A DNA stretch of 64,000 nt from Bradyrhizobium cosmicum (GCF_007290395.2 NZ_CP041656.2:2418001-2482000), one strand, 5' to 3'. Counted from the stretch's first letter, positions 16,777 through 26,205 are shown. The notes: generated by a model from the sequence alone, not told the origin. Numbers and translations: made by a program.

Positions 16777-17099
16777 TGGCGAGGTTACTATCCCGTACGC
16801 TGGTGCGCGCTGCGTAACACGGAAGACAGCACGTGGCCACAGACCTCGGGTCTGGCCCATGATCGGTCGTGGATGTTGTTTTCGGGTCATGCTGGTGGAC
16901 TGAGCGCGACGGAACCGATCGAACTTTCGCCGCATCTTGAACGGCGGTAAGAGCATCTCAAACGTGCCGTGGTCCGAGGTCACGACGGCACCGGACGAGC
17001 GCATTATTGGCTTGATCAACAAGGAAATTTTCGAATATAGGCTGTAACTTCAGGGCTTTGTTGAATGCTCGGTATGGCGGGCCACGCGAGGGTGATTGG
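16777..17099. other. Intergenic region between divergent genes, no gene seen
   Basis: A 323-base gap between the divergent membrane-protein operon and the Gfo/Idh oxidoreductase operon. Open frames here are extensions of the flanking genes without homology or good ribosome binding sites, apart from the GAGGG at 17088-17092 that serves the 17100 start. Promoters for both directions are expected, but no convincing pair of boxes was identified by eye. Confidence 0.5.
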
Positions 17100-18161
17100 A
17101 TGATCAGATTCGGCTTGCTGGGCTGCGGGCGCATCGCGAAACGCCACGCGGAACTCCTGGGCGGCAATCACATCGATCGGGCGAGCCTGGTCGCCGTTTG
17201 CGACAACGTCAAACCTCGCGCCGATGCGTTGGCGGCGAAGTTCGGGGTTCCTGCCTATGAGGACCTGAACGAGATGCTCGCGCGCACGGACATCGATGCT
17301 GTGGCGGTTCTGACGCCGAGCGGCATGCACCCGCAGCACGCCATCGCGTGCGCCCGCGCGGGAAAGCATGTCGTCGTCGAAAAGCCGATGGCGCTCCGGT
17401 TGCAGGACGCCGATGACATGATCCGCGCTTGCGACGAGGCGGGCGTGAAGCTGTTTGTCGTCAAGCAGAATCGCTTCAACGTTCCGGTCGTCAAGGCGCG
17501 CGAGGCGCTGGACGCCGGCAGGTTTGGCCGCCTCGTACTTGGCACCGTGCGCGTGCGCTGGTGCCGAGATCAGGCATATTACGATCAGGACGCATGGCGC
17601 GGCACCTGGGCCTATGACGGCGGCGTGCTGACCAATCAGGCCAGCCACCACATTGACATGCTGGAATGGTTCTTCGGGGACGTGGTGAGCGTGCACGCCC
17701 GGGCAGCGACGGCCCTGGTGAAGGTCGAGACCGAAGACACCGCGGTGGCGACGTTGAAATTCCGCAATGGCGCGCTCGGTATCATCGAGGCGACCACGGC
17801 GGTTCGTCCGAAAGATCTCGAGGGGTCTCTTTCGATCCTTGGCGAGAAGGGCACGGTCGAGATCGCGGGCTTCGCGGTCAACCAGATCAGGCACTGGAAT
17901 TTCGTCGACGAGTTGCCGAGCGACAAGGTCGTCGTCGAGAAGTTCTCGGTCAATCCACCCAACGTCTACGGCTTCGGGCATCAGGCCTACTATCAGCACG
18001 TCGTCGACTGCCTGTTGCATCAGAGCGCCGCACTGGTCGATGGCCTGCAAGGTCGCAAGAGCCTCGAACTGATCTCCGCCCTCTACGAGTCGATCGAGAC
18101 GGGGCAGGAAGTCGCGCTTCGCTTCGAGCCGCGGCGGAGCAAGCTCGGTGTGATCTCGTGA
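17100..18161 (+). CDS. Gfo/Idh/MocA oxidoreductase, WbpB/WlbA-like
   Basis: 353 residues from the ATG at 17100, chosen because GAGGG ends 7 bases upstream and the Rossmann strand 'MIRFGLLGCGRIAKRHAELL' begins at once. The EKP motif of the family is at residues 94-96; 'NQASHHIDMLEWFFGDV' carries the catalytic-type His. The protein resembles WbpB/WlbA, which oxidise C3 of UDP-GlcNAc-uronic acid to a 3-keto sugar. The following two genes are a hexapeptide acetyltransferase and a DegT aminotransferase, the exact partners WbpD and WbpE. Their combined product would be UDP-2,3-diacetamido-2,3-dideoxy-glucuronate (pathway known from Pseudomonas and Bordetella; assignment here inferred). A UDP-GlcNAc 6-dehydrogenase is not in the window. 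Confidence 0.87.
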   Translation: MIRFGLLGCGRIAKRHAELLGGNHIDRASLVAVCDNVKPRADALAAKFGVPAYEDLNEMLARTDIDAVAVLTPSGMHPQHAIACARAGKHVVVEKPMALRLQDADDMIRACDEAGVKLFVVKQNRFNVPVVKAREALDAGRFGRLVLGTVRVRWCRDQAYYDQDAWRGTWAYDGGVLTNQASHHIDMLEWFFGDVVSVHARAATALVKVETEDTAVATLKFRNGALGIIEATTAVRPKDLEGSLSILGEKGTVEIAGFAVNQIRHWNFVDELPSDKVVVEKFSVNPPNVYGFGHQAYYQHVVDCLLHQSAALVDGLQGRKSLELISALYESIETGQEVALRFEPRRSKLGVIS

Positions 18162-18628
18162 GCGGTACGCCGCAGGTGCACCAGGTCGCCGTGCGCGACG
18201 TCAAATTTGGCGCGCGTGTCAAACTGGTGGAGCCCTGCAATCTCTACGGCTGCGAGATCGGCGACGACTGCTTCGTCGGCCCGTTCACCGAGATACAGGC
18301 CGGGGCAAACGTCGGTGCGCGAACCCGCGTGCAATCGCATGCCTTCATCTGCGAACTGGTGTCGATCGGCGAGGATTGTTTCGTCGGACATGGCGTGATG
18401 TTCATCAACGATACGTTTTCCACCGGTGGGCCGGCGCGCGGGCGCCGTGAATTGTGGCGCGCGACGAAGATCGGAAATCGGGTTTCGATCGGCTCGAATG
18501 CCACCATCATGCCGGTATCCATCGCCGACGATGTCGTGATCGGAGCCGGCTCCGTGGTCACGAAAGATATCACCGAGCCCGGCAGCTACGCCGGAAATCC
18601 CGCCCGCCGCCTCAAGGGCAAGATCTAG
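18158..18628 (+). CDS. Hexapeptide-repeat N-acetyltransferase, WbpD/WlbB-like
   Basis: 156 residues of left-handed beta-helix repeats from 'RVKLVEPCNLYGCEIGDDCFVGPFTEI' through 'IGAGSVVTKDI', ending in the typical 'GNPARRLKGKI' tail. WbpD/WlbB acetylate the 3-amino group of the uronic acid intermediate with acetyl-CoA. The start is taken as GTG at 18158, overlapping the TGA of the upstream oxidoreductase (GTGA). It lies between the oxidoreductase and the aminotransferase genes in one operon. Confidence 0.88.
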   Translation: MSGTPQVHQVAVRDVKFGARVKLVEPCNLYGCEIGDDCFVGPFTEIQAGANVGARTRVQSHAFICELVSIGEDCFVGHGVMFINDTFSTGGPARGRRELWRATKIGNRVSIGSNATIMPVSIADDVVIGAGSVVTKDITEPGSYAGNPARRLKGKI

Positions 18629-18640
18629 GGAATAGCATTC

Positions 18641-19738
18641 ATGCCGGTACCTTACGCGGATCTCGGGCTGCAATATCAGTCGATCAAGGATGAGATCGAC
18701 GGCGCGATCGCTGCGGTCATTCGCGACAGCGCGTTCATCCGTGGGCCGTATGTCGACGCCTTCGAACGGGAGTTCGCCGAGGCGGCAAGCGTCAAGCACT
18801 GCGTGTCCTGCGCGAATGGCACCGATGCGCTCTACCTTGCTATGGCGGCGCTCAAGGTCAAGCCGGGGGACGAGGTCATTACGACCGCGCATTCCTGGAT
18901 ATCGACATCCGCGATGATCACGCATGCGGGCGCGACAGTCGTGTTCTGCGATACCGACGGTGAGACCTTCACGATCGATCCCGCGGCAATCGAGGCGGCG
19001 ATCACGCCGCGGACCGTCGGGATCATTCCGGTGCATCTGTACGGCCAGCCCGCGGACATGGACGCCATCATGGCGATCGCGCGCAGGCACGGCCTCTGGG
19101 TCGTCGAGGACTGTGCCCAGGCGCATCTGGCACGATACAAGGATCAGCCGGTCGGAACCTTCGGCGCGGCCGCGACCTATTCATTCTATCCCGGCAAGAA
19201 TCTCGGAGCATTCGGCGATGCCGGCGCGGTCGTGACCGACGACGCGGCGTTGGCCGAACATATGACCATGCTCGCCCGTCACGGCGGCCTCGTGAAGCAC
19301 AAGCATCTGATCGAGGGCATCAACAGCCGGCTGGACGGGATGCAGGCGGCGATCCTCTCGGCCAAGCTGAAGCATTTGAAGGCCTGGACCAAGGCTCGGC
19401 AGGATGCCGCTGCGGTCTACGATGCCGGTCTTAACCAGCTCGATGGCGTTGAGGTGCCTCGTGTCGCGCCAGACCGCACCCACGTCTATCATCTCTATAC
19501 GATCAAGCATAACAAGCGCGATGCGCTCGCATCGTATCTCGGCGAGAACGGGGTGCAGACCGCAATCAATTACCCGACGGCGCTGCCGCTGCTTCCCGCC
19601 TATGCGCGGTTCGCGCATCGCTCCGAACAATTCCCGAGGGCGTTCGACGATCAGAACAAGATCCTCTCCCTCCCGATGTTCGCGGAGATCACGCGCGAGC
19701 AGCAGGACGAGGTCATTCGTCTGATCAGGAATTTCTAG
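18641..19738 (+). CDS. DegT/DnrJ/EryC1/StrS aminotransferase, WbpE-like
   Basis: A 365-residue PLP aminotransferase with the Schiff-base Lys186 in 'FYPGKNLGAFGDAG' and cofactor residues in 'VVEDCAQAHLA'. The 'FIRGPYVDAFEREFAE' start and 'ANGTDALYLAMAALKVKPGDEVI' block match C3 aminotransferases such as WbpE/WlbC. It would convert the 3-keto uronic acid made by the Gfo/Idh protein to the 3-amino sugar, which the hexapeptide transferase then acetylates. It follows that gene by 12 bases and its stop overlaps the stop of the convergent glycosyltransferase gene. Confidence 0.9.
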   Translation: MPVPYADLGLQYQSIKDEIDGAIAAVIRDSAFIRGPYVDAFEREFAEAASVKHCVSCANGTDALYLAMAALKVKPGDEVITTAHSWISTSAMITHAGATVVFCDTDGETFTIDPAAIEAAITPRTVGIIPVHLYGQPADMDAIMAIARRHGLWVVEDCAQAHLARYKDQPVGTFGAAATYSFYPGKNLGAFGDAGAVVTDDAALAEHMTMLARHGGLVKHKHLIEGINSRLDGMQAAILSAKLKHLKAWTKARQDAAAVYDAGLNQLDGVEVPRVAPDRTHVYHLYTIKHNKRDALASYLGENGVQTAINYPTALPLLPAYARFAHRSEQFPRAFDDQNKILSLPMFAEITREQQDEVIRLIRNF

Positions 19739-20946
19739 CGGTCGTCCTCGCACAAGCGCCGCACGATGTCCCGGTAGCGCAGCGTTGAGGCCTGCTCGGT
19801 GTATTTCAGCGCGGCGACCGCAGCCTGCTGGCCTCGTTGAAGCGTGGCAGCGCGATCGGATGCGGCCTCGGATATCGCTTGCGCCAGCCTGCCGGCCTCC
19901 TCCGGAGGCACGACCCAGCCGATGTCTTCTTCGGCGACCGCAAGCCCGGCCTCTGAATTCGCCTCCGTTGCGACGATGACGGCCCGCCCAACGGCGAGAA
20001 AGTTATAGAGGCGGCTTGGAATCGAGACACCGGCGACGTTGCGCCGGTAGGGGATGATCCAGGCATCCGCCGCCGCGAGGAATTCGGCGAGCTGATCCTC
20101 GGGCACGGGCTCCAGCAGGGTGACGTTCTCCAGATTTTGCGCGGCTTGAAGCGCCTTCAGCTCGTCCCAGCCGACCCCCCAGCCGGAGAGCACGAAATGT
20201 ACGCTCTTCTCGTGCTGCAACAGCCGCGCGGCCTCGAACACCGTGCGAGGTGCGTGCGTGAAGCCGAGATTGCCGCAGAGACCGGCAAGGAATTGCGACG
20301 GATGGTCTTGCCTGAGGTGATTTCCGGCACCCGGTGCGCGGTAGCCGATCGGAAGCAGTGTCCAGTTCGGCACGAAATGGATGTTGTCTGCATGCACGCG
20401 CGGGTAGCGCAGCAGCAGCGGAGGCACGTCTCGGCCGATGACGAAGATCGCGTCCAGGGACCTGAAGAGCCAGCCATTGGCGAGGCGCAGGGCACGTGCG
20501 ACGAGGGAGGTCTGCCGGGCGACGCCGGCGGCGATCAGAGCCTCCGGATAGAGATCGTAAATCAGGAGTGCCGTCCTGGCGCGCCGCAGTCTTGCGGCAA
20601 GCGTGATCGCGTAGGGCAGGGTGAAGGGGCTCGTGACCGACATGACGACGTCGCCCGGCTTCGCGCGCCGGTAGACGGCCCAGAACAATCGCATCGCCAG
20701 TACCGAGCTTGCGACCAGACGTCTTGCGAGCGCGTGCTTGGGCGGCTTCCAGTTTGCGATCTCGATGATTTCGGGCGTGTTGCCGCCGGTCGCTGCCGGT
20801 CTTGCGGAGCAGGATGTTCCCGACAGGACGACGGTGGGCATGTCGAGTGCAATTGCGTTTGCGATCGCGCCGAGATAGGTCGCCGTCGTGCTCGAATCCG
20901 GCGGATAAAACTCCGTCGCGAGGATGAAGTTGGGAGCCGTCTTCAC
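19735..20946 (-). CDS. GT4 glycosyltransferase, WbuB-like
   Basis: About 403 residues from a GTG at 20946 ('VKTAPNFILATEFYPPDSSTTATYLG'). The longer frame to 21003 overlaps the upstream phosphatase gene; neither start has a clear ribosome binding site. Hallmarks of the WbuB/WcaI group are 'YPPDSSTTATYLGAIANAIA' (acceptor domain), 'GLCGNLGFTHAPRTVFEAARLL', 'VLSGWGVGWDELKAL', and 'NVAGVSIPSRLYNFLAVGRAVI'. Such enzymes commonly add N-acetylated aminosugars (FucNAc, QuiNAc) to the lipid-linked repeat unit. It is transcribed just behind the GmhB-like gene. Confidence 0.85.
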   Translation of the reverse strand: MKTAPNFILATEFYPPDSSTTATYLGAIANAIALDMPTVVLSGTSCSARPAATGGNTPEIIEIANWKPPKHALARRLVASSVLAMRLFWAVYRRAKPGDVVMSVTSPFTLPYAITLAARLRRARTALLIYDLYPEALIAAGVARQTSLVARALRLANGWLFRSLDAIFVIGRDVPPLLLRYPRVHADNIHFVPNWTLLPIGYRAPGAGNHLRQDHPSQFLAGLCGNLGFTHAPRTVFEAARLLQHEKSVHFVLSGWGVGWDELKALQAAQNLENVTLLEPVPEDQLAEFLAAADAWIIPYRRNVAGVSIPSRLYNFLAVGRAVIVATEANSEAGLAVAEEDIGWVVPPEEAGRLAQAISEAASDRAATLQRGQQAAVAALKYTEQASTLRYRDIVRRLCEDDR

Positions 20947-20950
20947 GAAA

Positions 20951-21493
20951 CTAACCGCGTGCCAGCAGCGGCAGGATGAAATCCCGCAGGTTTCCACCCG
21001 CAAAGAGATGGCCGGGCATTCCGGCAGCGCGCGCTGCCTCGATGTCCGACGGCCGGTCGCCGACCACGAAGCTCCTGCCGGCGTCGACGGGAAACTTTTC
21101 CAGGAGGTCCACGATCATGCCGGGCTCCGGTTTGCGGCGATCGCTGTTGCGTCGGTAGGAGGCGACCGATCCGTCCGGGTGAAACGGGCAATATTCAAAG
21201 GCATCGATCCGCGCATCGTGGGCCGCCAACTGAGCCGCCATCCAACCGTGCAGACGATGGATGTCGGCTTCCTGATAGAATCCCCTCGCTACGCCGGACT
21301 GGTTGGTGATGACGAAGGCGAAATAGCCGGCATCGTTGATCGCCTTCACGGCCTCGATGGCGCCGTCGATCCAGCGGAATTTGTCGATCTCGAACAGGTA
21401 ATCGCTGTCGACGTTCAGGATGCCATCCCGGTCTAGGAAAACGGCAGGGCGCAGCACCTGGTCGATCGCCGTGCTCTCTCGATCTCGGGACAT
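20951..21493 (-). CDS. GmhB-like HAD phosphatase lacking part of the zinc site
   Basis: A 180-residue HAD-IIIB phosphatase: motif I 'VFLDRDGILNVD' (Asp21, Asp23), 'TNQSGVARGF', and the late 'VGDRPSDIEAARAAGM'. GmhB removes the C7 phosphate from heptose 1,7-bisphosphate in heptose biosynthesis. The usual zinc loop is C-x-H-x-H / C-x-H-H followed by C-x-C. Here Cys102 and His105 ('CPFHPDG') are kept, but the second pair is replaced by Ser117 and Arg119 ('NSDRRKPEPGM'). Activity may not need zinc, or the substrate may differ (inference). No other heptose pathway gene is present here. Confidence 0.82.
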   Translation of the reverse strand: MSRDRESTAIDQVLRPAVFLDRDGILNVDSDYLFEIDKFRWIDGAIEAVKAINDAGYFAFVITNQSGVARGFYQEADIHRLHGWMAAQLAAHDARIDAFEYCPFHPDGSVASYRRNSDRRKPEPGMIVDLLEKFPVDAGRSFVVGDRPSDIEAARAAGMPGHLFAGGNLRDFILPLLARG

Positions 21494-21739
21494 GTGGGCT
21501 CGGAATTGCGTTCTCTATGGGGGCGGGCAAGCCTCGGAAGCAGCCCGGTCTCCCCGGCCGCCAATATCACGATTGTGTTCCGGATCCAATTGGTCCTCCG
21601 CGCCTGATCTGCCGGTCTCCGGGCTGTTCCCCGGGGTTGACCCGGGGGACGATATATCCAAGAAGAAGTCCGGGATGCGCTTCGCCCGGCGCCTGGTGTG
21701 CATCCATCCATTCAATTGCCACGGGAACAAGGTTTGGCC

Positions 21740-22810
21740 ATGACTGAACGGGTTGCTCTGATCACCGGCGTGACCGGGCAGGACGGCGCCTATCTGGCCG
21801 AATATCTGCTGTCGCTCGGCTACGTCGTGCACGGCATCAAGCGGCGCTCGTCCTCGTTCAACACCGCGCGCGTCGATCATCTCTATCAGGACCCGCATCT
21901 CGGCGACGTGCCGTTCCTGATGCATTACGGCGACATGACGGACTCGACCAATCTGATCCGCTTGGTGCAGCAGATCAGGCCGACCGAGATCTACAATCTC
22001 GCCGCCCAGAGCCACGTCGCCGTCAGCTTCGAGAGTCCGGAATACACCGCCAACGCTGACGCGATCGGCGTGCTGCGGCTGCTGGAAGCGGTCCGCATCC
22101 TCGGCATGGAGAAGGAGACGCGGTTCTACCAGGCCTCGACCTCCGAGCTCTATGGCCTCGTGCAGGAGATCCCGCAGAAGGAGACCACGCCGTTCTATCC
22201 GCGCTCGCCTTACGGGGTCGCAAAGCTCTACGGCTACTGGATCACGGTGAACTACCGCGAAGCCTACGGCATGTTCGCGGCCAACGGCATCCTGTTCAAC
22301 CACGAGAGCCCGATCCGGGGCGAGACCTTCGTCACCCGCAAGATCACCCGCAGCGTCGCCCGCATCGAGGTCGGCCTGGAAAACACGCTCTATCTCGGCA
22401 ATCTCGAAGCCAAGCGCGATTGGGGCCATGCCAAGGATTATGTCGAGGGCATGCATTTGATCCTGCAGGCCGACAAGCCCGACGATTTCGTGCTCGCCAC
22501 CGGCGAGACGCGTTCGGTGCGCGAGATGGTCGAGCTGTCGTTCGCGCAGGTCGGGCGCCGCATCGAATGGCGCGGCAAGGGCGTCGAGGAGACCGGCATC
22601 GATACGAACAGCGGCAAGACGGTCGTGAAAATCGATCCGACCTATTTCCGCCCCACCGAGGTCGATCTTCTCGTCGGCGATGCCAGCAAGGCACGCGATG
22701 TGCTCGGCTGGAAGCCGAAGCGGACGTTTGCCGAGCTCGTCCAGGAGATGATGGCGAGCGATCTGGCCGAGGCAAAGCGGGACGCGGCCAGTGGCAAGCG
22801 CACCGTTTGA
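21740..22810 (+). CDS. gmd: GDP-mannose 4,6-dehydratase
   Basis: 356 residues from the ATG at 21740, with AAGG about 8 bases upstream and the NADP-binding strand '[24 protein letters not shown]' next; an in-frame ATG at 21698 is less likely. The SDR catalytic set is visible: Thr134 and Glu136 in 'QASTSELYG', Tyr158 and Lys162 in '[12 protein letters not shown]'. The enzyme makes GDP-4-keto-6-deoxy-D-mannose in the cytoplasm. It overlaps fcl by 20 bases, so the pair converts GDP-mannose to GDP-L-fucose. The intermediate could also feed the perosamine-synthase-like enzyme upstream (inference). Confidence 0.96.
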   Translation: MTERVALITGVTGQDGAYLAEYLLSLGYVVHGIKRRSSSFNTARVDHLYQDPHLGDVPFLMHYGDMTDSTNLIRLVQQIRPTEIYNLAAQSHVAVSFESPEYTANADAIGVLRLLEAVRILGMEKETRFYQASTSELYGLVQEIPQKETTPFYPRSPYGVAKLYGYWITVNYREAYGMFAANGILFNHESPIRGETFVTRKITRSVARIEVGLENTLYLGNLEAKRDWGHAKDYVEGMHLILQADKPDDFVLATGETRSVREMVELSFAQVGRRIEWRGKGVEETGIDTNSGKTVVKIDPTYFRPTEVDLLVGDASKARDVLGWKPKRTFAELVQEMMASDLAEAKRDAASGKRTV

Positions 22811-23735
22811 GCTGAAGGGCAGGAGCGTCTACGTCGCCGGCCATCGCGGCATGGTCGGCAGCGCGATCGCACGCCGGCTGGCGCGGGAGGACGTCAAGCT
22901 CGTGACGGCGGACCGGCGCGAGCTCGATCTCTGCAACCAGGCCGCCGTGTTCGACTGGTTCGGACGCGTGCGGCCGCAGGTCGTGTTTCTCGCCGCCGCC
23001 AAGGTCGGCGGTATCGTCGCCAACAACACGCTGCGCGCCGAGTTCATCTATGAGAACATCGCGATCGCGGCCAACGTGATCCAGGCCGCGCATCAGAGCG
23101 GCGCCGAGAAGCTGATGTTTTTGGGCTCGTCCTGCATCTATCCGAAGCTGGCGGCGCAGCCCCTGCGCGAGGACTCGGTGCTATCAGGCCCGCTCGAGCC
23201 GACCAACGAGCCCTACGCGATCGCCAAGATCGCCGGTATCAAGATGGCGGAGGCCTATCGCAGTCAGTACGGGTGCGACTTCATCAGCGTGATGCCGACC
23301 AATCTCTACGGCCCTGGCGACAATTATCATCCCGAACTCAGCCACGTGGTCGCCGCCCTGATCCGCCGCTTCCACGAGGCGAAGATCGCGGGTGCCGAGA
23401 GCGTCGTGGTCTGGGGCACCGGCACGCCGCGGCGCGAATTCCTCTATGTCGACGACATGGCGGACGCCTGCGTGCACCTGATGAAGACCTATTCCAGCGC
23501 GGAGCTGATCAACATCGGCACCGGCGAGGACATCACCATCGCCGAGTTCGCGCGTGTCGTGGCCGAAATCGTCGGTTACAACGGCGAGATCGCTTTCGAC
23601 AGCTCGCGCCCCGACGGCACCCCGCGCAAGCTGCTCGACGTCAGCCGCCTCGAGAAGCTCGGCTGGCGCGCAAAGACTTCGCTTCATGATGGCTTGAAGC
23701 GCGCCTATGCGGCGTACCGTCAGTCGACCGAATAG
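22791..23735 (+). CDS. fcl: GDP-L-fucose synthase
   Basis: A 314-residue SDR epimerase/reductase. The GxxGxxG motif is in '[18 protein letters not shown]', the family Ser/Cys block is '[12 protein letters not shown]', and the Tyr-Lys pair is in '[14 protein letters not shown]'; '[15 protein letters not shown]' is also diagnostic. It epimerises C3 and C5 and reduces C4 of GDP-4-keto-6-deoxymannose. The start is GTG at 22791 inside the gmd end, consistent with coupled translation. L-fucose is a known component of Bradyrhizobium O-antigens (established knowledge). Confidence 0.96.
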   Translation: MASAPFELKGRSVYVAGHRGMVGSAIARRLAREDVKLVTADRRELDLCNQAAVFDWFGRVRPQVVFLAAAKVGGIVANNTLRAEFIYENIAIAANVIQAAHQSGAEKLMFLGSSCIYPKLAAQPLREDSVLSGPLEPTNEPYAIAKIAGIKMAEAYRSQYGCDFISVMPTNLYGPGDNYHPELSHVVAALIRRFHEAKIAGAESVVVWGTGTPRREFLYVDDMADACVHLMKTYSSAELINIGTGEDITIAEFARVVAEIVGYNGEIAFDSSRPDGTPRKLLDVSRLEKLGWRAKTSLHDGLKRAYAAYRQSTE

Positions 23736-23744
23736 CAAGCGGTC

Positions 23745-24968
23745 TTACCGCTCGTCCGCGATCACCTTGCCGTCGTTCGGGAGCGCCCCCGGGCTGACCA
23801 GCTCGACATTGCCGCCGAGCTTGGTTACCGCGCGCAAGGTGCCGGCGATCTCCTCGCGCAGAGCATCGCTTGTGGCCGCGGCTTCCGCTTTCAACGTCAT
23901 CGCATCGGCCTCGCCCTGGCGCGTGACGACGAGGCGCAGGCGGCCGAGCGCGGAGTGGCGCTTGCCGATCTCGGCGATCTGCTCGGGACGGACGAACATG
24001 CCCTTGACCTTGGTGGTCTGATCGGCGCGGCCCATCCAGCCCCTGATGCGCATGTTGGTACGGCCGCATTGGCTGGGGCCCGGCAGTGCCGCGGTGAGGT
24101 CGCCGAGCGCAAGGCGGATCCAGGGATGATGCGGGTCGAGCGAGGTGACGACGATCTCGCCGACATCGCCTTCCGCAACGGGATCGCCCGTGCCGGGCTT
24201 GACGATCTCCATGATCAGATCCTCGTTGACGACCATGCCGTCGCGCGCCGCGGTCTCGAAGGCGATGAGGCCGAGATCGGCGGTGCCAAAGGCCTGATAG
24301 GCATCGATGCCACGTGCCCTGATCTCGGCCTGCAGCGAGGGCGGAAAGGCCGCCCCCGAGACCAGCGCGCGCTTGATCGAGGAGACGTCGCGGCCGGTGC
24401 TCGCGGCGGCATCGAGCAGGATCTTCAGGAAGTCGGGCGTGCCGCTATAGCCGACCGGACGGTAGGCCTCGATCAGCTCGAATTGCTGCTCGGTATTGCC
24501 GGGGCCCGCAGGGATCACCGCGCAGCCAAGTGCCCGCGCGGACGCGTCGAAGATGAATCCGCCGGGGGTAAGATGGTAGCTGAAGGTGTTGAGCACGACG
24601 TCGTCGGGACGGAAGCCCGCCGCGAAAAGGGCCCGCGCGCCGCGCCAGGGGTCGGCCTGCCGCCCCTCCGGCTCGAAGATCGGGCCGGGGGAGGTGAAGA
24701 GGCGGGCGAACGATCCGGGTGCTGCCGCCACGAAGCCACCGAACGGCGTGGAGGCCTTGTGCAGGGCCGGCAGTTCCGACTTGCGCAGCACAGGCAGGCC
24801 CGCCAGCGCCGCCCTGGAGGTCACTGAGGCCGGATCGAGACCCTTGAGCCGCTCCGCATAGGCCGGTGCAGTCATTGCGCTGCGCAGCACCCCCGGCAGG
24901 CGGGAAAACAGCTCGGCCTCGCGCACGGCCTGATCGCGCGTCTCAAGGGCGTCGTAATGGGCGGTCAT
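23745..24968 (-). CDS. PaaK-like (phenylacetate-CoA ligase family) AMP-forming ligase
   Basis: 407 residues from the ATG at 24968, preceded by a GGAAAG about 7 bases upstream. ANL-superfamily features match PaaK: 'LFTSPGPIFEPEG' in place of the usual Ser/Thr-Gly loop, 'YQAFGTADLGLIAFE', 'DVGEIVVTSLDPHHPWIRLALGDLT', 'GRADQTTKVKGMFVRPEQIAEI', and a C-terminal lysine in 'LPNDGKVIADER'. The family activates aryl or other acids to CoA thioesters. The substrate is unknown. It is divergent from the AGE epimerase gene (85 bases) and lies one gene away from the Liv transporter operon, hinting at aromatic or organic acid use (inference). Confidence 0.83.
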   Translation of the reverse strand: MTAHYDALETRDQAVREAELFSRLPGVLRSAMTAPAYAERLKGLDPASVTSRAALAGLPVLRKSELPALHKASTPFGGFVAAAPGSFARLFTSPGPIFEPEGRQADPWRGARALFAAGFRPDDVVLNTFSYHLTPGGFIFDASARALGCAVIPAGPGNTEQQFELIEAYRPVGYSGTPDFLKILLDAAASTGRDVSSIKRALVSGAAFPPSLQAEIRARGIDAYQAFGTADLGLIAFETAARDGMVVNEDLIMEIVKPGTGDPVAEGDVGEIVVTSLDPHHPWIRLALGDLTAALPGPSQCGRTNMRIRGWMGRADQTTKVKGMFVRPEQIAEIGKRHSALGRLRLVVTRQGEADAMTLKAEAAATSDALREEIAGTLRAVTKLGGNVELVSPGALPNDGKVIADER

Positions 24969-25053
24969 GGCTGGTCTTTCCGGGTTGGCATCCGTTGCAC
25001 GCCGCCACCGGCATGGGTACAGACGGCCAGTGGCGGGGCTTGAAGGGGACGCG

Positions 25054-26205
25054 ATGGCGGATGATCGGATCGTTGCGACGGGTGAGGCCGCGGACGTCGT
25101 CGCGCGCCTGAAGCGCCGCATGATCGACGAGGCGCTGCCGCTGTGGTCGTCCGTCGGCTGGGATGGTGCGGCCGGCGGCTTTGTCGACCGTCTGCACCGT
25201 GACGGCACGGCTGACGTGGCCGCGCCGCGGCGGGTGCTCGTGCAGGCCCGGCAAATCTACTGCTACGCCAAGGCGGCGCAGATGGGCTGGGACCCTGAGG
25301 GGCGGGGCATCGCGCTGAAGGGGTTGGAGCATCTGCTGGCAAAGGCGAAGGCGCCCGACGGCCGGCCCGGCTATGTTCACCGGCTGACGCCGGATGGCGC
25401 GGTCCTGGACGGCCGGCGCGATGCCTATGATCACGCCTTCATCCTGTTTGCGCTCGCGACGGTTTATACGCTCGACAAGGATGCGCAGATTCGCGCCGAG
25501 ATCGACGCGCTGCTCGGCTTCCTCGACGGCCATCTGCGTTCGCCGCATGGCGGCGTCCACGAAGGCTTGCCGGTGTCGCTGCCGCGCCGGCAGAATCCGC
25601 ATATGCATCTGTTCGAGGCGATGATCGCGTGTTTCGACGCAACCCACGATTTTTCGTTCCAGAACCGTGCCGGCGAGTTCTTCGCGCTGTTTCTCGCCAA
25701 TCTCTACGACAAGCAGAAACGCATCCTGACGGAGTATTTCGAGGAGGACTGGTCCAAGATCGAGCCGGTCAGCGTCGAGCCCGGCCATCAGGCAGAATGG
25801 GTCTGGCTTCTGAAGGGGTTTGAACGCATCACCGGTTGCCCGACAGGGCAACGCCGTGCCGAACTGCTGGCGACCGCGCTGCGCTATCGCGACGAGGCGA
25901 CCGGCTGCCTCGTCGACGAGGGCGATGCTGCCGGCAATATCCGCCGCAGCACGCGCCGGCTGTGGCCGCAGACCGAGATGGCAAAGGCGTGGATCGCGCA
26001 GGCCGAATCCGGCGAGGCGGGCGCGGCGGACGAGGCGCGCGCGGCGCTGGTGCGGCTCGAACGGCATTATCTCAGCCATCCCGTGCGGGGCGGCTGGTAC
26101 GACCAGTTCGATCGCGACGGCAAATCGCTGGTCGACACCATTCCTGCGTCGTCGTTCTATCATGTTCTCTGCGCAGTCACGGAAGCGGAGCAGGTGCTGG
26201 GTTAG
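25054..26205 (+). CDS. N-acylglucosamine 2-epimerase / mannose isomerase family protein
   Basis: 383 residues from the ATG at 25054, with AAGGGG 5 bases upstream. The (alpha/alpha)6-barrel AGE family is recognised by 'RRVLVQARQIYCYAKAAQMGW', 'YDHAFILFALATVY', 'RRQNPHMHLFEAMIACFDAT', 'EPGHQAEWVWLLKGFER', and 'WYDQFDRDGKSLVDTIPASSFYHVLCA'. The conserved His residues in the third and fourth blocks are the catalytic type. Members interconvert GlcNAc/ManNAc, or mannose/fructose, or mannose-6-phosphate; the mannose-type isomerases look closest here (moderate confidence). A supply of mannose for GDP-fucose synthesis is possible (inference). Confidence 0.85.
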   Translation: MADDRIVATGEAADVVARLKRRMIDEALPLWSSVGWDGAAGGFVDRLHRDGTADVAAPRRVLVQARQIYCYAKAAQMGWDPEGRGIALKGLEHLLAKAKAPDGRPGYVHRLTPDGAVLDGRRDAYDHAFILFALATVYTLDKDAQIRAEIDALLGFLDGHLRSPHGGVHEGLPVSLPRRQNPHMHLFEAMIACFDATHDFSFQNRAGEFFALFLANLYDKQKRILTEYFEEDWSKIEPVSVEPGHQAEWVWLLKGFERITGCPTGQRRAELLATALRYRDEATGCLVDEGDAAGNIRRSTRRLWPQTEMAKAWIAQAESGEAGAADEARAALVRLERHYLSHPVRGGWYDQFDRDGKSLVDTIPASSFYHVLCAVTEAEQVLG

